Positions 28,805 through 38,360 of a stretch of 45,255 nucleotides of DNA are shown in pieces. The stretch spans positions 1 to 45,255 of the forward strand of contig CACJUF010000009.1 in assembly GCA_902596515.1 (NCBI GenBank), in the 5' to 3' direction. The DNA is from an uncultured Pelagibacteraceae bacterium. GTDB lineage: Bacteria > Pseudomonadota > Alphaproteobacteria > Pelagibacterales > Pelagibacteraceae. Under the pieces are notes generated by a model. That model ran no database searches. It saw only the letters and a program-made list of their open reading frames with translations, and had not been told where the DNA came from. The number at the start of each line of letters is the position of its first letter. The first letter of the stretch is position 1. A program made the translations under genes and the position numbers.

Positions 28805-30246
28805 TGTCAAAAATAAATTTTTTAAGACCTGATAAAGATAATTTAAATACTTTTTTATACTTAGGTTCTTTTTTATTTTTAATTAGTGTATTGGATGTTT
28901 TTTTAAATTCATTTTTTAGCTTAAATTTAACTGGTTTTTTACCTGGTTTTTTAAGTTTTTTATTTCCATTAATATTAGGTTTTGTTGGACTTTATTTTAT
29001 AAGGATAGAATTTAGCGGAATAAAACAATTAGATCTTTTAAATAAACATATAAATACCAACAACTTTAATGCAGTTCTGTCATTACTAATTATATTTGTT
29101 ATTATCAAATCTCTTCCACCTATTCTTAGTTGGTTTGTAATAGATGCTAGTTTCGCAGGTGATACCAAAGATGTTTGCACTGGTTCAGGAGCTTGTTGGA
29201 CATATATTAAAGTTTGGATGAGAAGATTTATGTATGGGATGTACCCTAATGCTGAGCAATGGAGAATAAATTTATCATTTATAGCCTTAGTCTTAATGGG
29301 CTCGGTTGGTTATTTTGCAACTGATAGATTTAAGAAGTATTTAACACTTTATTATGTTGTTATTTATCCTCTGATTGCATTCTTATTTATCTTTTTCTTT
29401 ATATCCGGAGGTCCTGTATTTTTTGATTTTTCATATGGGATTATTGCAGCTATTTTATCTATTATTTTAGGATTTTTTATACCCGCTAAATATAAATTTT
29501 ATTATTTTTTAATTGTACCTTTAGCTCTTTATATAACTTTGAAGTATTTTATATTTTTTGAAGAATACATTGAGTTAGGTAAATTAGATGGTTTAAACTG
29601 GGTAGAGACTGGAGCTTGGGGAGGATTATCTTTAACTTTTATAATATCTTTTTTCTGCTTAATTTTCTGTTTTCCAATAGGAATGGCTTTTGCTCTTGGT
29701 AGAAGATCAAATTTTCCTCTAATTAGATATATTTCAGTTGGCTTTATTGAATTTTGGAGAGGTGTACCTTTAATAACAGTTCTATTTATGTCAGCAGTAA
29801 TGTTTCCGATGTTTTTACCAGAGGATTTCTTCATTGATAAATTAGTAAGGGCAATTATTGCGATTTCATTATTTGAAGCTGCTTATGTAGCAGAAGTAAT
29901 ACGTGGTGGTCTACAAGCTTTACCAAGGGGACAATATGAGGCTGCAAAATCATTGGGTATGGGATATTGGAAAATGCATATTTTTGTAATTCTTCCACAA
30001 GCATTAAAGTTAGTAATTCCTGGAATTGCTAATACATTTTTAGCTTTAGTTAAAGATACTCCTTTAATATTTGTTGTAGGTCTATTGGAAATAGTTGGAA
30101 TGTTAAATTTAGCAAAAACTAATCCAAAATGGTTAGGTTTTGCAATGGAGGGTTATGTTTTTGCAGCAATAATTTTCTGGATTATTTGTTATGCAATGAG
30201 TAAATATAGCTATAATTTAGAGCAAAAATATAAAACAGATAGATAA
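28801..30246 (+). CDS. aapM: General L-amino acid ABC transporter permease AapM
   Basis: 481 residues. This is the second membrane subunit, pairing with AapQ. The C-terminal ~215 residues hold the permease core, with [20 protein letters not shown] and the ATPase-contact EAA loop [20 protein letters not shown]. The N-terminal ~265 residues add several hydrophobic helices, separated by a periplasmic stretch near residues 110-150 with paired cysteines ([12 protein letters not shown]). It is longer than the AapM proteins I know (about 380-430 residues). Two consecutive ATGs at 28801 and 28804 are possible starts; the first gives the ATGA overlap with aapQ. Confidence 0.92.
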   Translation: MMSKINFLRPDKDNLNTFLYLGSFLFLISVLDVFLNSFFSLNLTGFLPGFLSFLFPLILGFVGLYFIRIEFSGIKQLDLLNKHINTNNFNAVLSLLIIFVIIKSLPPILSWFVIDASFAGDTKDVCTGSGACWTYIKVWMRRFMYGMYPNAEQWRINLSFIALVLMGSVGYFATDRFKKYLTLYYVVIYPLIAFLFIFFFISGGPVFFDFSYGIIAAILSIILGFFIPAKYKFYYFLIVPLALYITLKYFIFFEEYIELGKLDGLNWVETGAWGGLSLTFIISFFCLIFCFPIGMAFALGRRSNFPLIRYISVGFIEFWRGVPLITVLFMSAVMFPMFLPEDFFIDKLVRAIIAISLFEAAYVAEVIRGGLQALPRGQYEAAKSLGMGYWKMHIFVILPQALKLVIPGIANTFLALVKDTPLIFVVGLLEIVGMLNLAKTNPKWLGFAMEGYVFAAIIFWIICYAMSKYSYNLEQKYKTDR

Positions 30247-30251
30247 AAATT

Positions 30252-30986
30252 ATGTCAGATAGCATCATCCAAATTAATAATATGAACAAATGGTTTGGTG
30301 ACTTTCAAGTTTTAAAAAAGATTAATTTAGAAGTTAAACCAAAAGAAAAAATTGTAGTTTGTGGTCCATCAGGATCTGGAAAATCCACTTTGATTAGATG
30401 CATCAATAGATTAGAGGAACATCAAGAGGGAAATATTATTGTTGATGGAACTGAATTAACAGAAGATACAAAAAATATTGAACAAATAAGAGCTGAAGTT
30501 GGAATGGTATTCCAACAATTTAATTTATTTCCTCATTTATCAATTTTAGATAATTGTACATTAGCTCCTATTTGGGTAAAAAAAATGCCAAAGAAAGAAG
30601 CTGAGGAACTAGCATTAAAACATTTAGAAAGAGTACAAATTCTTGATCAAGCACAAAAATATCCAGGTCAATTATCTGGTGGACAACAACAAAGAGCTGC
30701 AATAGCAAGAGCTTTATGTATGGAGCCAAAAATAATGCTTTTTGATGAACCTACATCAGCTTTAGACCCTGAAATGATTAAAGAAGTCCTTGATGTAATG
30801 GTAAATCTTGCAAAACAAGGTATGACTATGATTGTTGTAACTCACGAAATGGGTTTTGCTAAAGAAGTTGCTGATCAAATGATATTCATGGATGAAGGAA
30901 TGATAGTAGAAAAAGCGGATACCAAGGAATTTTTTGCTAATCCTAAGAGTGATAGGACTAAACTTTTTCTCAGCCAGATACTATAG
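30252..30986 (+). CDS. aapP: General L-amino acid ABC transporter ATPase AapP
   Basis: 244 residues, the cytoplasmic nucleotide-binding subunit of the Aap importer. The ATPase motifs are complete: Walker [10 protein letters not shown] (about 38-46), Q-loop [11 protein letters not shown], signature [15 protein letters not shown], Walker [15 protein letters not shown] and the switch His in VVTHEMGFA. It starts 5 nt after aapM and closes the operon. A bulged stem-loop 15 nt after the stop is the only candidate transcript end. Confidence 0.96.
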   Translation: MSDSIIQINNMNKWFGDFQVLKKINLEVKPKEKIVVCGPSGSGKSTLIRCINRLEEHQEGNIIVDGTELTEDTKNIEQIRAEVGMVFQQFNLFPHLSILDNCTLAPIWVKKMPKKEAEELALKHLERVQILDQAQKYPGQLSGGQQQRAAIARALCMEPKIMLFDEPTSALDPEMIKEVLDVMVNLAKQGMTMIVVTHEMGFAKEVADQMIFMDEGMIVEKADTKEFFANPKSDRTKLFLSQIL

Positions 30987-31000
30987 ATACCAGTAATTTC

Positions 31001-31025
31001 AAGGAATATTTATCAAAATATCCTT
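31001..31025 (+). other. Stem-loop after aapP, possible transcript end
   Basis: AAGGA-A-TATTT (31001-31011) pairs with AAATATCCTT (31016-31025) over ten pairs with one bulged A and loop ATCA. It follows the aapP stop by 14 nt. There is no U run after it, so it is not a textbook terminator. It may protect the 3' end of the message. The rest of the 163-nt gap up to the XRE gene has no other structure I can support. Confidence 0.35.
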
Positions 31026-31149
31026 CAAGTATTGCTTGACATATTTTGGGCATTTAGGTTTTTTCCGAGGAAATAAAAAAATAATATTGTTGCAGTAGAG
31101 ATTAAAAACTTGTTCAATCTGTTTTTAATAAAAATTAAGAGGGGTCTTA

Positions 31150-31518
31150 ATGGAAGATAATTTTAATAAGCATTTAGGCAATAAGCTTAAGCTTAGAAGG
31201 TTAGCTTTAGGTTTAACACAAACTAAAGTAGCAAAAGCTATAAACGTCACATTTCAACAAATACAAAAATACGAAAAAGGTACTAATGGAGTTAGTTCGA
31301 TAAGATTATTACAGTTATCAAATTATCTTAAAGTTCCAATAAACTATTTCTTTGAAGATTTTTCAGAATACTTAGTTAATTTAGAAAAATCTCAAGAGGG
31401 ACATATGAATGTGAATTATAATTTCTTAGTTAAATTATATTCTGAACTTAATGCTGATCAAAAATTGAAATTTAATAAATCGTTACAGGTTTCAAACAAT
31501 ATTTCAAAAGTTGGATAA
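31150..31518 (+). CDS. XRE-family helix-turn-helix transcriptional regulator
   Basis: 122 residues. The HTH_3 domain (about residues 8-62) is clear: LGNKLKLRRLALGLTQTKVA, then INVTFQQIQKYEKGTNGVSS as recognition helix and following turn. The C-terminal ~60 residues have no known ligand domain. Very similar small XRE proteins are widespread in alphaproteobacteria; their targets here are unknown. The ribosome site GAGGGG (31139-31144) is unusually strong for this sequence. It is monocistronic: aapP ends 163 nt upstream, and the next genes downstream are tRNAs on the other strand, only 4 nt from its stop. Confidence 0.85.
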   Translation: MEDNFNKHLGNKLKLRRLALGLTQTKVAKAINVTFQQIQKYEKGTNGVSSIRLLQLSNYLKVPINYFFEDFSEYLVNLEKSQEGHMNVNYNFLVKLYSELNADQKLKFNKSLQVSNNISKVG

Positions 31519-31522
31519 AATT

Positions 31523-31598
31523 TGGCTCCTCGGGCAGGACTCGAACCTGCGACCAATTGATTAACAGTCAACTGCTCTACCAACTGAGCTACCGAGGA
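31523..31598 (-). tRNA. tRNA-Asn (anticodon GTT)
   Basis: A 76-nt cloverleaf on the - strand. The acceptor TCCTCGG pairs with CCGAGGA, then G and an encoded CCA. The D arm has TAGCTCAGTTGGTAGAGC. The anticodon arm GTTGA-CTGTTAA-TCAAT gives GTT. The T arm has GGTTCGAGTCC. It lies 49 nt downstream of tRNA-Cys, probably in one transcript. Confidence 0.97.
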
Positions 31599-31647
31599 AT
31601 ATAAAAAGCAAACTTACTTTTTTTTTTAACTAAAACAAGATTTTTTT

Positions 31648-31721
31648 TGGAGGCAACGCCCGGAATCGAACCGGGATACAAGGATTTGCAATCCTCTGCG
31701 TAACCATTCCGCCACGTTGCC
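31648..31721 (-). tRNA. tRNA-Cys (anticodon GCA)
   Basis: A 74-nt cloverleaf on the - strand. The acceptor GGCAACG pairs with CGTTGCC, then T and an encoded CCA. The anticodon arm GAGGA-TTGCAAA-TCCTT gives GCA. The T arm has GGTTCGATTCC. It is the first of the two tRNAs on this transcript, 25 nt or so downstream of the promoter-like sequence at 31753-31781. Confidence 0.97.
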
Positions 31722-31752
31722 TTATGTTTTAGATGATAGCTACATCAGTTTT

Positions 31753-31781
31753 ATATAAAATTTTTAAGATTAGTCTATCAA
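31753..31781 (-). promoter_or_regulatory. Probable sigma-70-type promoter for tRNA-Cys and tRNA-Asn
   Basis: Read on the - strand: TTGATA (31781-31776), a 17-base spacer, then TTATAT (31758-31753). Spacing and hexamers fit a housekeeping promoter. The predicted transcript would begin about 25 nt before tRNA-Cys. AT-rich DNA yields such matches easily, so position relative to the tRNA is the main support. Confidence 0.5.
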
Positions 31782-31844
31782 ATAACGTTTTAATTTGATT
31801 ATTGTTAATTTAGATTAATAAATTATAAACTAACTATATCCAAG

Positions 31845-34469
31845 ATGAGTGATAAATATATACATTCCAATGTAGAAGATAAGATTTATTCGTATTGGGA
31901 AAAAAATAAACTATTTAAACCTCAAAAAAACTCTAAAAAATTTTCAGTTGTAATTCCACCGCCTAATGTAACGGGAAGTTTACATATGGGCCATGCTTTA
32001 AATAACTCAATACAAGACATGCTTGTTCGATATTACAGAATGAATAATTATGAAACTTTATGGCAACCAGGCACAGATCATGCTGGTATTGCTACCCAAG
32101 CACTTGTTGAAAGAAAACTTGAAAAAGAAAATCAAAATAAAAATACTCTTGGACGAGAAAAATTCATCGAAAAGGTTTGGGATTGGAAAAATCAGTATGG
32201 TGATATAATTATCAATCAATTAAAAAAACTAGGTTGTTCATGTGATTGGTCCAGAAATGCTTTCACTATGGATGAAAATTTATCTAAATCTGTAATTAAG
32301 GTATTCGTTGAATTACATAAAAAGAAACTAATCTACAAAGCAGAAAAATTAGTCAATTGGGATACAGTATTAAAAACTGCAATTTCAGATTTAGAGGTAG
32401 ATCAAAGAGAAATGAACTCTAAGATTTACTATATTAGGTATCCAATAGATAAATCATCAGAATTTATCACAATAGCTACCACAAGACCTGAGACTATGCT
32501 TGGAGATACAGCGATTGCAGTTAATCCAAAAGATAAAAGATATAAAAGTTTTGTTGGAAAAACAGTCACTATACCTATTGTGGGTAGAAAAATTAAAATA
32601 ATTAAAGACAATTATGCAGATCCAGAACAAGGAACTGGAGCACTAAAAATTACTCCAGCACACGATTTTAATGATTATGATGTAGGGCAGAGAAATAAAC
32701 TCGAAATAATAAATGTTTTTACTGAAGAGGGTAAAATAAATGAAAATGCACCGAAAGATTATGTAGGTTTGGATAGATTTGATGCTCGTAAAAAAATATT
32801 AAATGAACTTAAAGAAAAAGATTATTTTGTTAAAGAGGAAAATATAAAAAATAAAGTTCCTTATGGAGATAGATCTAATTCTGTTATTGAACCTTTTTTA
32901 ACTGAGCAATGGTTTGTTGACGCTAAAAAATTAGCAGTTAAAGCAAAAAAAATTGTGAAAACAAAAAAAACAAATTTTTTTCCAAATAATTGGTCTAAAA
33001 CTTATTTTCAATGGATGAATAATATTGAGCCTTGGTGTGTTTCTAGACAGTTGTGGTGGGGTCATCAAATCCCAGCATGGTATGGACCTGACAATAAAAT
33101 ATTTGTTGCTTTAAATGAACAAGAAGCAAGTAAGCAAGCCAAAAAGCATTATAAAAAAGATGTAAAATTAATTAGAGATCCTGATGTATTAGATACTTGG
33201 TTTTCTTCTGGTTTATGGCCGTTTGCAACTTTAGGATGGCCAGATAAAAAAGATTTCGTAAAAAAATTTTATCCAACCACAGTTTTAGTAACTGGTTTTG
33301 ATATAATTTTTTTCTGGGTTGCAAGAATGATTATGTTTGGAATGGAATTTCTTAATAAAGAACCTTTCAAAGATATATATGTTCACGCTTTAGTAAGAGA
33401 TGAAAAAGGGCAAAAAATGTCTAAATCTAAAGGCAATGTAATTGATCCATTAGACTTAATTGAAAAATATAGTGCAGATGCTCTAAGATTTACTTTGCTT
33501 TCAATGGCTTCACCTGGAACCGATGTAAAACTTTCTGAAGATAGAGTTAAAGGGTATAGGAACTTTTTAAATAAATTGTGGAATGCAAACAATTTTTTAA
33601 TCACAAATAATTGTGATTTTAACAAGACTGATAAAGTTCCCAAAACTACTTTAAATATCAATAAATGGATTTACTCTGAATTAATAGAAATAAAAGATAA
33701 GATTCAAAAGAATATTAAAGACTATCGATTTGATGAGGCAGCCAAAAACGCTTATCAATTTGCTTGGCATTCATATTGTGATTGGTATATCGAACTATCT
33801 AAAACAATCCTTTATTCAGAAGATGAGGAGTCAAAAAAAGAGGTAAAGGAAGTATCAGCTTATGTTTTTAAACAAATACTTGTTATGCTTCATCCATTTA
33901 TCCCATTTGTTACTGAGGAAATATGGTTAAAAAATAAGTTTGATAAATCGAATAAGAATTTCCTAATGTACAAAAACTGGCCATCAGGAAAAGTCAAAAA
34001 AGACAAATCCCAAAAGGATGTAGAGAAAATCATCAATATTATCTCAGAACTTAGATCGTTTAAAAATGAGTTAAATGTCAGCCCAGGTTCTTTTGTAGAT
34101 CTCTCTATGAATAAGATAGCTAAAAAAAATCGATCTTTGATGGATAATAATGAAATAATCTTAAAAAAACTTGGTCGTATCAATAATTTTTTTGAAAAAG
34201 ATCAAGATAGACCTTCTGCAACTCTTGTAATTTCAGGTGATATATTCAAGATTTATTTTGATGAAAATGTTGATTTAAGTTTAATCAAAGAAAATTTGCA
34301 AAAAAGACAAACAAAATACCAAGATGAATTAGATAAGATTTCACAACGATTATCAAACAAAGGATTTATCGATAGGGCACCAAAAAATATTGTTGAACAA
34401 GAAAAAACTAACTATAGTAACTTAAAAAATGATATCAAAAAAATATCTTTAACAATTGAAAGTTTATAA
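31845..34469 (+). CDS. valS: Valyl-tRNA synthetase
   Basis: 874-residue class I synthetase that charges tRNA(Val) and edits Thr-tRNA(Val). The HIGH-type motif is HMGH in [20 protein letters not shown] (about residues 39-58). The KMSKS motif is [12 protein letters not shown] near residue 525. The editing domain shows [17 protein letters not shown] (about 210-226), and the class-typical [20 protein letters not shown] follows. The C-terminal anticodon domain and a short coiled-coil arm ([19 protein letters not shown]) are present. The final base of its TAA is the first base of the ilvD ATG. Confidence 0.97.
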   Translation: MSDKYIHSNVEDKIYSYWEKNKLFKPQKNSKKFSVVIPPPNVTGSLHMGHALNNSIQDMLVRYYRMNNYETLWQPGTDHAGIATQALVERKLEKENQNKNTLGREKFIEKVWDWKNQYGDIIINQLKKLGCSCDWSRNAFTMDENLSKSVIKVFVELHKKKLIYKAEKLVNWDTVLKTAISDLEVDQREMNSKIYYIRYPIDKSSEFITIATTRPETMLGDTAIAVNPKDKRYKSFVGKTVTIPIVGRKIKIIKDNYADPEQGTGALKITPAHDFNDYDVGQRNKLEIINVFTEEGKINENAPKDYVGLDRFDARKKILNELKEKDYFVKEENIKNKVPYGDRSNSVIEPFLTEQWFVDAKKLAVKAKKIVKTKKTNFFPNNWSKTYFQWMNNIEPWCVSRQLWWGHQIPAWYGPDNKIFVALNEQEASKQAKKHYKKDVKLIRDPDVLDTWFSSGLWPFATLGWPDKKDFVKKFYPTTVLVTGFDIIFFWVARMIMFGMEFLNKEPFKDIYVHALVRDEKGQKMSKSKGNVIDPLDLIEKYSADALRFTLLSMASPGTDVKLSEDRVKGYRNFLNKLWNANNFLITNNCDFNKTDKVPKTTLNINKWIYSELIEIKDKIQKNIKDYRFDEAAKNAYQFAWHSYCDWYIELSKTILYSEDEESKKEVKEVSAYVFKQILVMLHPFIPFVTEEIWLKNKFDKSNKNFLMYKNWPSGKVKKDKSQKDVEKIINIISELRSFKNELNVSPGSFVDLSMNKIAKKNRSLMDNNEIILKKLGRINNFFEKDQDRPSATLVISGDIFKIYFDENVDLSLIKENLQKRQTKYQDELDKISQRLSNKGFIDRAPKNIVEQEKTNYSNLKNDIKKISLTIESL

Positions 34470-36187
34470 TGCGGAAATTTAATAAGAAAAAATTACCAAG
34501 TCGACATACATCTTTAGGACCCGACAGAGCTCCTCATAGATCTTTTTATTATGCAATGGGAGAAACAGAAAAAGATGTTGCCAAACCTTTTGTAGGAGTT
34601 GTATCAACATGGAACGAGGCGGCACCTTGTAATATAGCCTTAATGAGACAAGCCCAGTCTGTTAAGAAGGGTGTAAGAGCATCAGGTGGAACACCAAGAG
34701 AGTTTTGTACAATTACAGTTACAGACGGTATTGCTATGGGACATGAGGGAATGAAATCCTCATTAATATCAAGAGAAGTTATTGCTGACAGTGCTGAATT
34801 AACTGTTAGAGGTCATTGTTATGATGCATTAGTAGGTATTGCAGGTTGTGATAAGTCTTTACCTGGTTTGATGATGTCGATGGTTAGATTAAACGTTCCA
34901 AGTGTATTTATATATGGTGGTTCAATACTACCAGGAAAATACAAAGGTAAAGACGTGACTGTTGTAGATGTTTTTGAGGCAGTTGGAAAACATTCATCAG
35001 GACAAATGTCTGCTGAAGAACTAAGAAAATTAGAATTAGTTGCATGTCCAACAGCAGGAGCTTGTGGAGGGCAATTTACTGCTAACACTATGGCATGTGT
35101 ATCAGAAGCTATTGGTTTAGCACTACCTTATTCAGCTGGAACACCAGCTCCGTACGAAGAAAGAGATAAGTATGCAAAAGCAAGCGGTCGAATGGTTATG
35201 GAATTATTAGCTAAAAAAATTAAACCAAGAGATATAGTTACAAGAAAGGCTTTAGAAAATGCTGCAACTATTGTTGCTGCAACAGGTGGATCAACTAATG
35301 CAGGTTTACATCTACCAGCAATAGCAAATGAAGCTGGTATTAAATTTGATTTAATGGATGTTGCAAAGATATTTAAAAGAACTCCTTATCTTGCTGATTT
35401 AAAACCAGGTGGAAAATATGTTGCTAAAGATATGTGGTTAGCAGGTGGAGTGCCAATGCTTTTAAAAACTCTTTATGAAGGTGGTTATATCCATGGAGAT
35501 TGTATGACCGTTACAGGTAAGACAATGAAAGAAAATTTAAAGGGAATTAAATTTAATCCGAAACAAAAAGTAATGAGATCTTTTAAAAATCCTTTATCAC
35601 CAACGGGTGGTGTAGTTGGTTTAAAGGGTAACTTAGCTCCTGAAGGAGGAATTGTTAAAATTGCTGGACTTAAAAAATTACAATTTACTGGAAGAGCAAG
35701 ATGTTTTGATAATGAAGAAAGTGCAATGAAAGCTGTTCAAAGCAGAAAATACAAAGATGGTGATGTAATTATTATCAGATATGAAGGACCAGTTGGTGGA
35801 CCAGGTATGAGAGAAATGCTTTCAACAACAGGTGCAATTTATGGTCAGGGTAAAGGAGAAAAAGTTGCTTTAATAACTGATGGAAGATTCTCTGGAGCAA
35901 CTCGGGGATTTTGTGTAGGCCATGTAGGACCAGAGGCTGCATTAGGTGGACCGATCGCTCTATTACGGAATGGAGATATTATTGATATTGACGCTAAGAA
36001 GGGAACAATTAATGTTCGATTAACTAGAGCACAATTAGCTTCAAGAAGAAGAAAATGGAAGGCTAGAAAATCTGATTTTGGATCAGGAACTCTTTGGAAA
36101 TACGCACAAACTGTAGGACCTGCATATTTAGGAGCACCAACACATCCAGGTAAGAAAAACGAAGTTAAGGATTACTCAAAAATTTGA
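34469..36187 (+). CDS. ilvD: Dihydroxy-acid dehydratase IlvD
   Basis: 572 residues. It is an iron-sulfur enzyme that dehydrates dihydroxy-isovalerate and dihydroxy-methylvalerate, the penultimate step to valine and isoleucine. Signatures are [40 protein letters not shown] and [23 protein letters not shown], with the conserved cysteines that hold the cluster. Length is standard for the longer IlvD type. It is translationally linked to valS upstream (TAATG) and manC downstream (TGATG). Pairing a valine biosynthetic gene with valS in one transcript may match supply to demand. Confidence 0.96.
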   Translation: MRKFNKKKLPSRHTSLGPDRAPHRSFYYAMGETEKDVAKPFVGVVSTWNEAAPCNIALMRQAQSVKKGVRASGGTPREFCTITVTDGIAMGHEGMKSSLISREVIADSAELTVRGHCYDALVGIAGCDKSLPGLMMSMVRLNVPSVFIYGGSILPGKYKGKDVTVVDVFEAVGKHSSGQMSAEELRKLELVACPTAGACGGQFTANTMACVSEAIGLALPYSAGTPAPYEERDKYAKASGRMVMELLAKKIKPRDIVTRKALENAATIVAATGGSTNAGLHLPAIANEAGIKFDLMDVAKIFKRTPYLADLKPGGKYVAKDMWLAGGVPMLLKTLYEGGYIHGDCMTVTGKTMKENLKGIKFNPKQKVMRSFKNPLSPTGGVVGLKGNLAPEGGIVKIAGLKKLQFTGRARCFDNEESAMKAVQSRKYKDGDVIIIRYEGPVGGPGMREMLSTTGAIYGQGKGEKVALITDGRFSGATRGFCVGHVGPEAALGGPIALLRNGDIIDIDAKKGTINVRLTRAQLASRRRKWKARKSDFGSGTLWKYAQTVGPAYLGAPTHPGKKNEVKDYSKI

Positions 36188-37377
36188 TGAAAATTCGCCC
36201 AGTCATTTTATGTGGTGGAGCTGGAACAAGACTTTGGCCTAACGCTAAAAAACATCAAGCAAAACAATTTATAGATTTTGGTAATTGGACTTTATTAGGT
36301 AAAACTTTAGAGAGAGTTAAAGCATCTATATATGATGCTCCAATTATTAGTACTAATGCAAAATATTTAAAACAAGTAAAACAACACCTAAAGAAATACA
36401 AAATAAGAAAATTCAAGATAGTTTTAGAGCCAGCTAAAAGAAATACCGCACCAGCTATATTAAGTACGGCATTAATAAAGGATATACCTAACGAACAACC
36501 TTTAATGTTCTTGGCCGCTGATCATTTGATAGATAAGGTTACATTATTTAATAAAGCTATAAAAAAAAACCAAACGAAACTCACCGATAATAATATTTTT
36601 ATTTTTGGGATTAAACCTACAATGCCTTCAAGTGAATTTGGCTATTTTTTAACAAAAAATACTAAAGTAACTAGATTCATAGAAAAACCAAAAGCGGCAA
36701 AAGCTAAACAAATAATTAGTAAAAAAGGTTATTGGAATTCTGGAATGTTTTATTTGAGAAAAGACTCAATAATTAATAATTTCAAGAAACACCAACCAAA
36801 TATTTACCGAAATTGTAACAAAGCTGTGACAAAAGCAAAATATAAAGGTAATGTGTATTATTTAAACAAACAAGCATTCACCAAAGCAACAGCTAAATCT
36901 TTTGACTATGCAATATTGGAAAAAACTAGAGATATAAACGCTATCAAATTAGATATTCCTTGGTCTGATTTAGGATCTTGGAAAGAAATCTGTAAGATGT
37001 ATGGACGAAATAAAAGACATTATTATAAAAAGAAGAATGTATTTCATAGACCTTGGGGCAGTTATGTAAATCTATTTAACGGTAAGGAATTTTTAATTAA
37101 AGAATTATATGTAAAACCAAAAGGTATATTAAGTCTTCAAAAACATCATCATAGAGCTGAGCACTGGGTAGTTACTCATGGTAAGCCTAAAATTACATTA
37201 AATAAGAAATATTTTACTATGAAACCTGATGAAACAATCTTTATTCCATTAGGTGCAATTCATAGAATAGAAAATCCCTATAAAAAACCAGTCAAAATTA
37301 TTGAAGCACAAGTAGGCTCAATTTTAAAAGAAACTGATATAGTTAGATACCAAGATATTTATGGAAGAATAAAATAA
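36187..37377 (+). CDS. manC: Mannose-1-phosphate guanylyltransferase with C-terminal cupin (ManC/XanB-like)
   Basis: 396 residues. The N-terminal nucleotidyltransferase (about 1-265) has ILCGGAGTRLWPNAKKHQAKQF, VLEPAKRNTAPAIL, FLAADHLI and RFIEKPK. The C-terminal cupin (about 280-390) has RPWGSYVNLF, SLQKHHHRAEHWVVTHG and FIPLGAIHRIENP, the metal site of type II mannose-6-phosphate isomerases. The product GDP-mannose would feed polysaccharide or LPS sugars. It is shorter than usual bifunctional enzymes (~470). An in-frame TTG at 36184 could extend it by one codon; I prefer ATG 36187, which forms a TGATG junction with ilvD. Confidence 0.88.
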   Translation: MKIRPVILCGGAGTRLWPNAKKHQAKQFIDFGNWTLLGKTLERVKASIYDAPIISTNAKYLKQVKQHLKKYKIRKFKIVLEPAKRNTAPAILSTALIKDIPNEQPLMFLAADHLIDKVTLFNKAIKKNQTKLTDNNIFIFGIKPTMPSSEFGYFLTKNTKVTRFIEKPKAAKAKQIISKKGYWNSGMFYLRKDSIINNFKKHQPNIYRNCNKAVTKAKYKGNVYYLNKQAFTKATAKSFDYAILEKTRDINAIKLDIPWSDLGSWKEICKMYGRNKRHYYKKKNVFHRPWGSYVNLFNGKEFLIKELYVKPKGILSLQKHHHRAEHWVVTHGKPKITLNKKYFTMKPDETIFIPLGAIHRIENPYKKPVKIIEAQVGSILKETDIVRYQDIYGRIK

Positions 37378-38262
37378 TTATTTTACAAGAAAATTCACCT
37401 TTTTATTTGATAGATTTAAATGAATTTTTTTATATGAACCAAAATTATCTCCATCAATTTGAACAGGTATCAAATCATTTCCATCAATTGTAATGTTTTG
37501 TGCATAAGTAGTAATAACATTTTTATTTTTACTTAAATCACCATTAAGAATTATTAAAAAAATTGAATATAATAAACTAATCCTAGTCAAATCTTTAAAT
37601 ATATATGTGACTAATTTCTCTTCAAAAATATTTGTTTTATTTATTTTATGATGTCCAGCGTAATATTTGGTATTTGAAGATAATATCCAGTCTGCTTGAT
37701 AAAATTGACCATCAAAAGTGACATTTAACTTTTTATTATTCATAAACAAGAAATATTGAAAACCTTTGATACCAAATATAATTTTACCTAGAATCTTTTT
37801 AATTTTTGAATTAATTGAATGAACAATTTTTGCATCCCATCCTATACCAGCCATTAAAAAGAAATAATTATCGTTAATTTTTACAAGATTAGAGGATTTA
37901 TAATTATTAGAAACCAACACATTTACTATATCATCAACTTTTTTATTCATTGATAATTCAGCTTGAAGCAAATTTGCAGTGCCAGCAGGAATATAACCTA
38001 TGGCAAAATCGTCTTTAAAATCAAAATTATTTTTAATTAATTCATTAATTGCAAAAGAAACTGAACCATCACCACCAGCTACTATTAGTCGATCATAATT
38101 TTTTTGATTAAAATTTTTGAAAATTTTCTTAGCTTGATTTATTGTTTTTGTTTCAAAGTAGTCTACAGAAATATTCTCTTTTAACTTAGATAAAATCCTA
38201 TTTATGAATATAGATTTTCTTCCAGAGGAAGAATTCAAATTATAAATCAAACAACATAACAT
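37378..38262 (-). CDS. Diacylglycerol/lipid kinase family protein (YegS/DagK-like)
   Basis: 294 residues of the DAGK catalytic-domain family. The nucleotide-binding signature is VAGGDGSVSFAINELI (about residues 62-77), followed by IGYIPAGTANLLQAEL (about 89-104). The C-terminal beta-sandwich includes FLMAGIGWDAKI and VQIDGDN. Members phosphorylate diacylglycerol, sphingosine or related lipids; the substrate here is not settled by sequence. It is divergent from plcP, whose product would be diacylglycerol, so a DAG-to-phosphatidic-acid role is attractive but inferred. The ribosome site AAGGA lies 7 nt before the ATG. Its stop codon abuts the manC stop with no gap. Confidence 0.85.
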   Translation of the reverse strand: MLCCLIYNLNSSSGRKSIFINRILSKLKENISVDYFETKTINQAKKIFKNFNQKNYDRLIVAGGDGSVSFAINELIKNNFDFKDDFAIGYIPAGTANLLQAELSMNKKVDDIVNVLVSNNYKSSNLVKINDNYFFLMAGIGWDAKIVHSINSKIKKILGKIIFGIKGFQYFLFMNNKKLNVTFDGQFYQADWILSSNTKYYAGHHKINKTNIFEEKLVTYIFKDLTRISLLYSIFLIILNGDLSKNKNVITTYAQNITIDGNDLIPVQIDGDNFGSYKKIHLNLSNKKVNFLVK

Positions 38263-38282
38263 AATTAATCCTTAAAAAATTT

Positions 38283-38300
38283 TTAACAAATTTGTAACAT
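38283..38300 (-). promoter_or_regulatory. Pho-box-like repeat between the lipid kinase gene and plcP
   Basis: On the - strand this reads ATGTTAC-AAAT-TTGTTAA: two 7-base units, both with TGTTA, separated by 4 bases, the layout of PhoB sites (consensus CTGTCAT-N4-CTGTCAT). It lies in the 98-nt divergent gap. It is close to the kinase ATG (20 nt), so which gene it controls is unclear. A weaker + strand match (GTGTTAC-AGTT-GTATTAA, 38328-38345) is nearer plcP. Confidence 0.4.
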
Positions 38301-38360
38301 TCAAATGAAATAAGAAGTACATGATTCGTGTTACAGTTGTATTAAAATATAGGTCTTTAA

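Noticed and set aside
31036..31041. TTGACA as a -35 element for the XRE gene
   Set aside because: No acceptable -10 hexamer occurs 16-18 bases downstream (the place is a T run).
36184..36186. TTG as the manC start
   Set aside because: The next codon is ATG in a TGATG junction with ilvD, which is the simpler and more efficient start.
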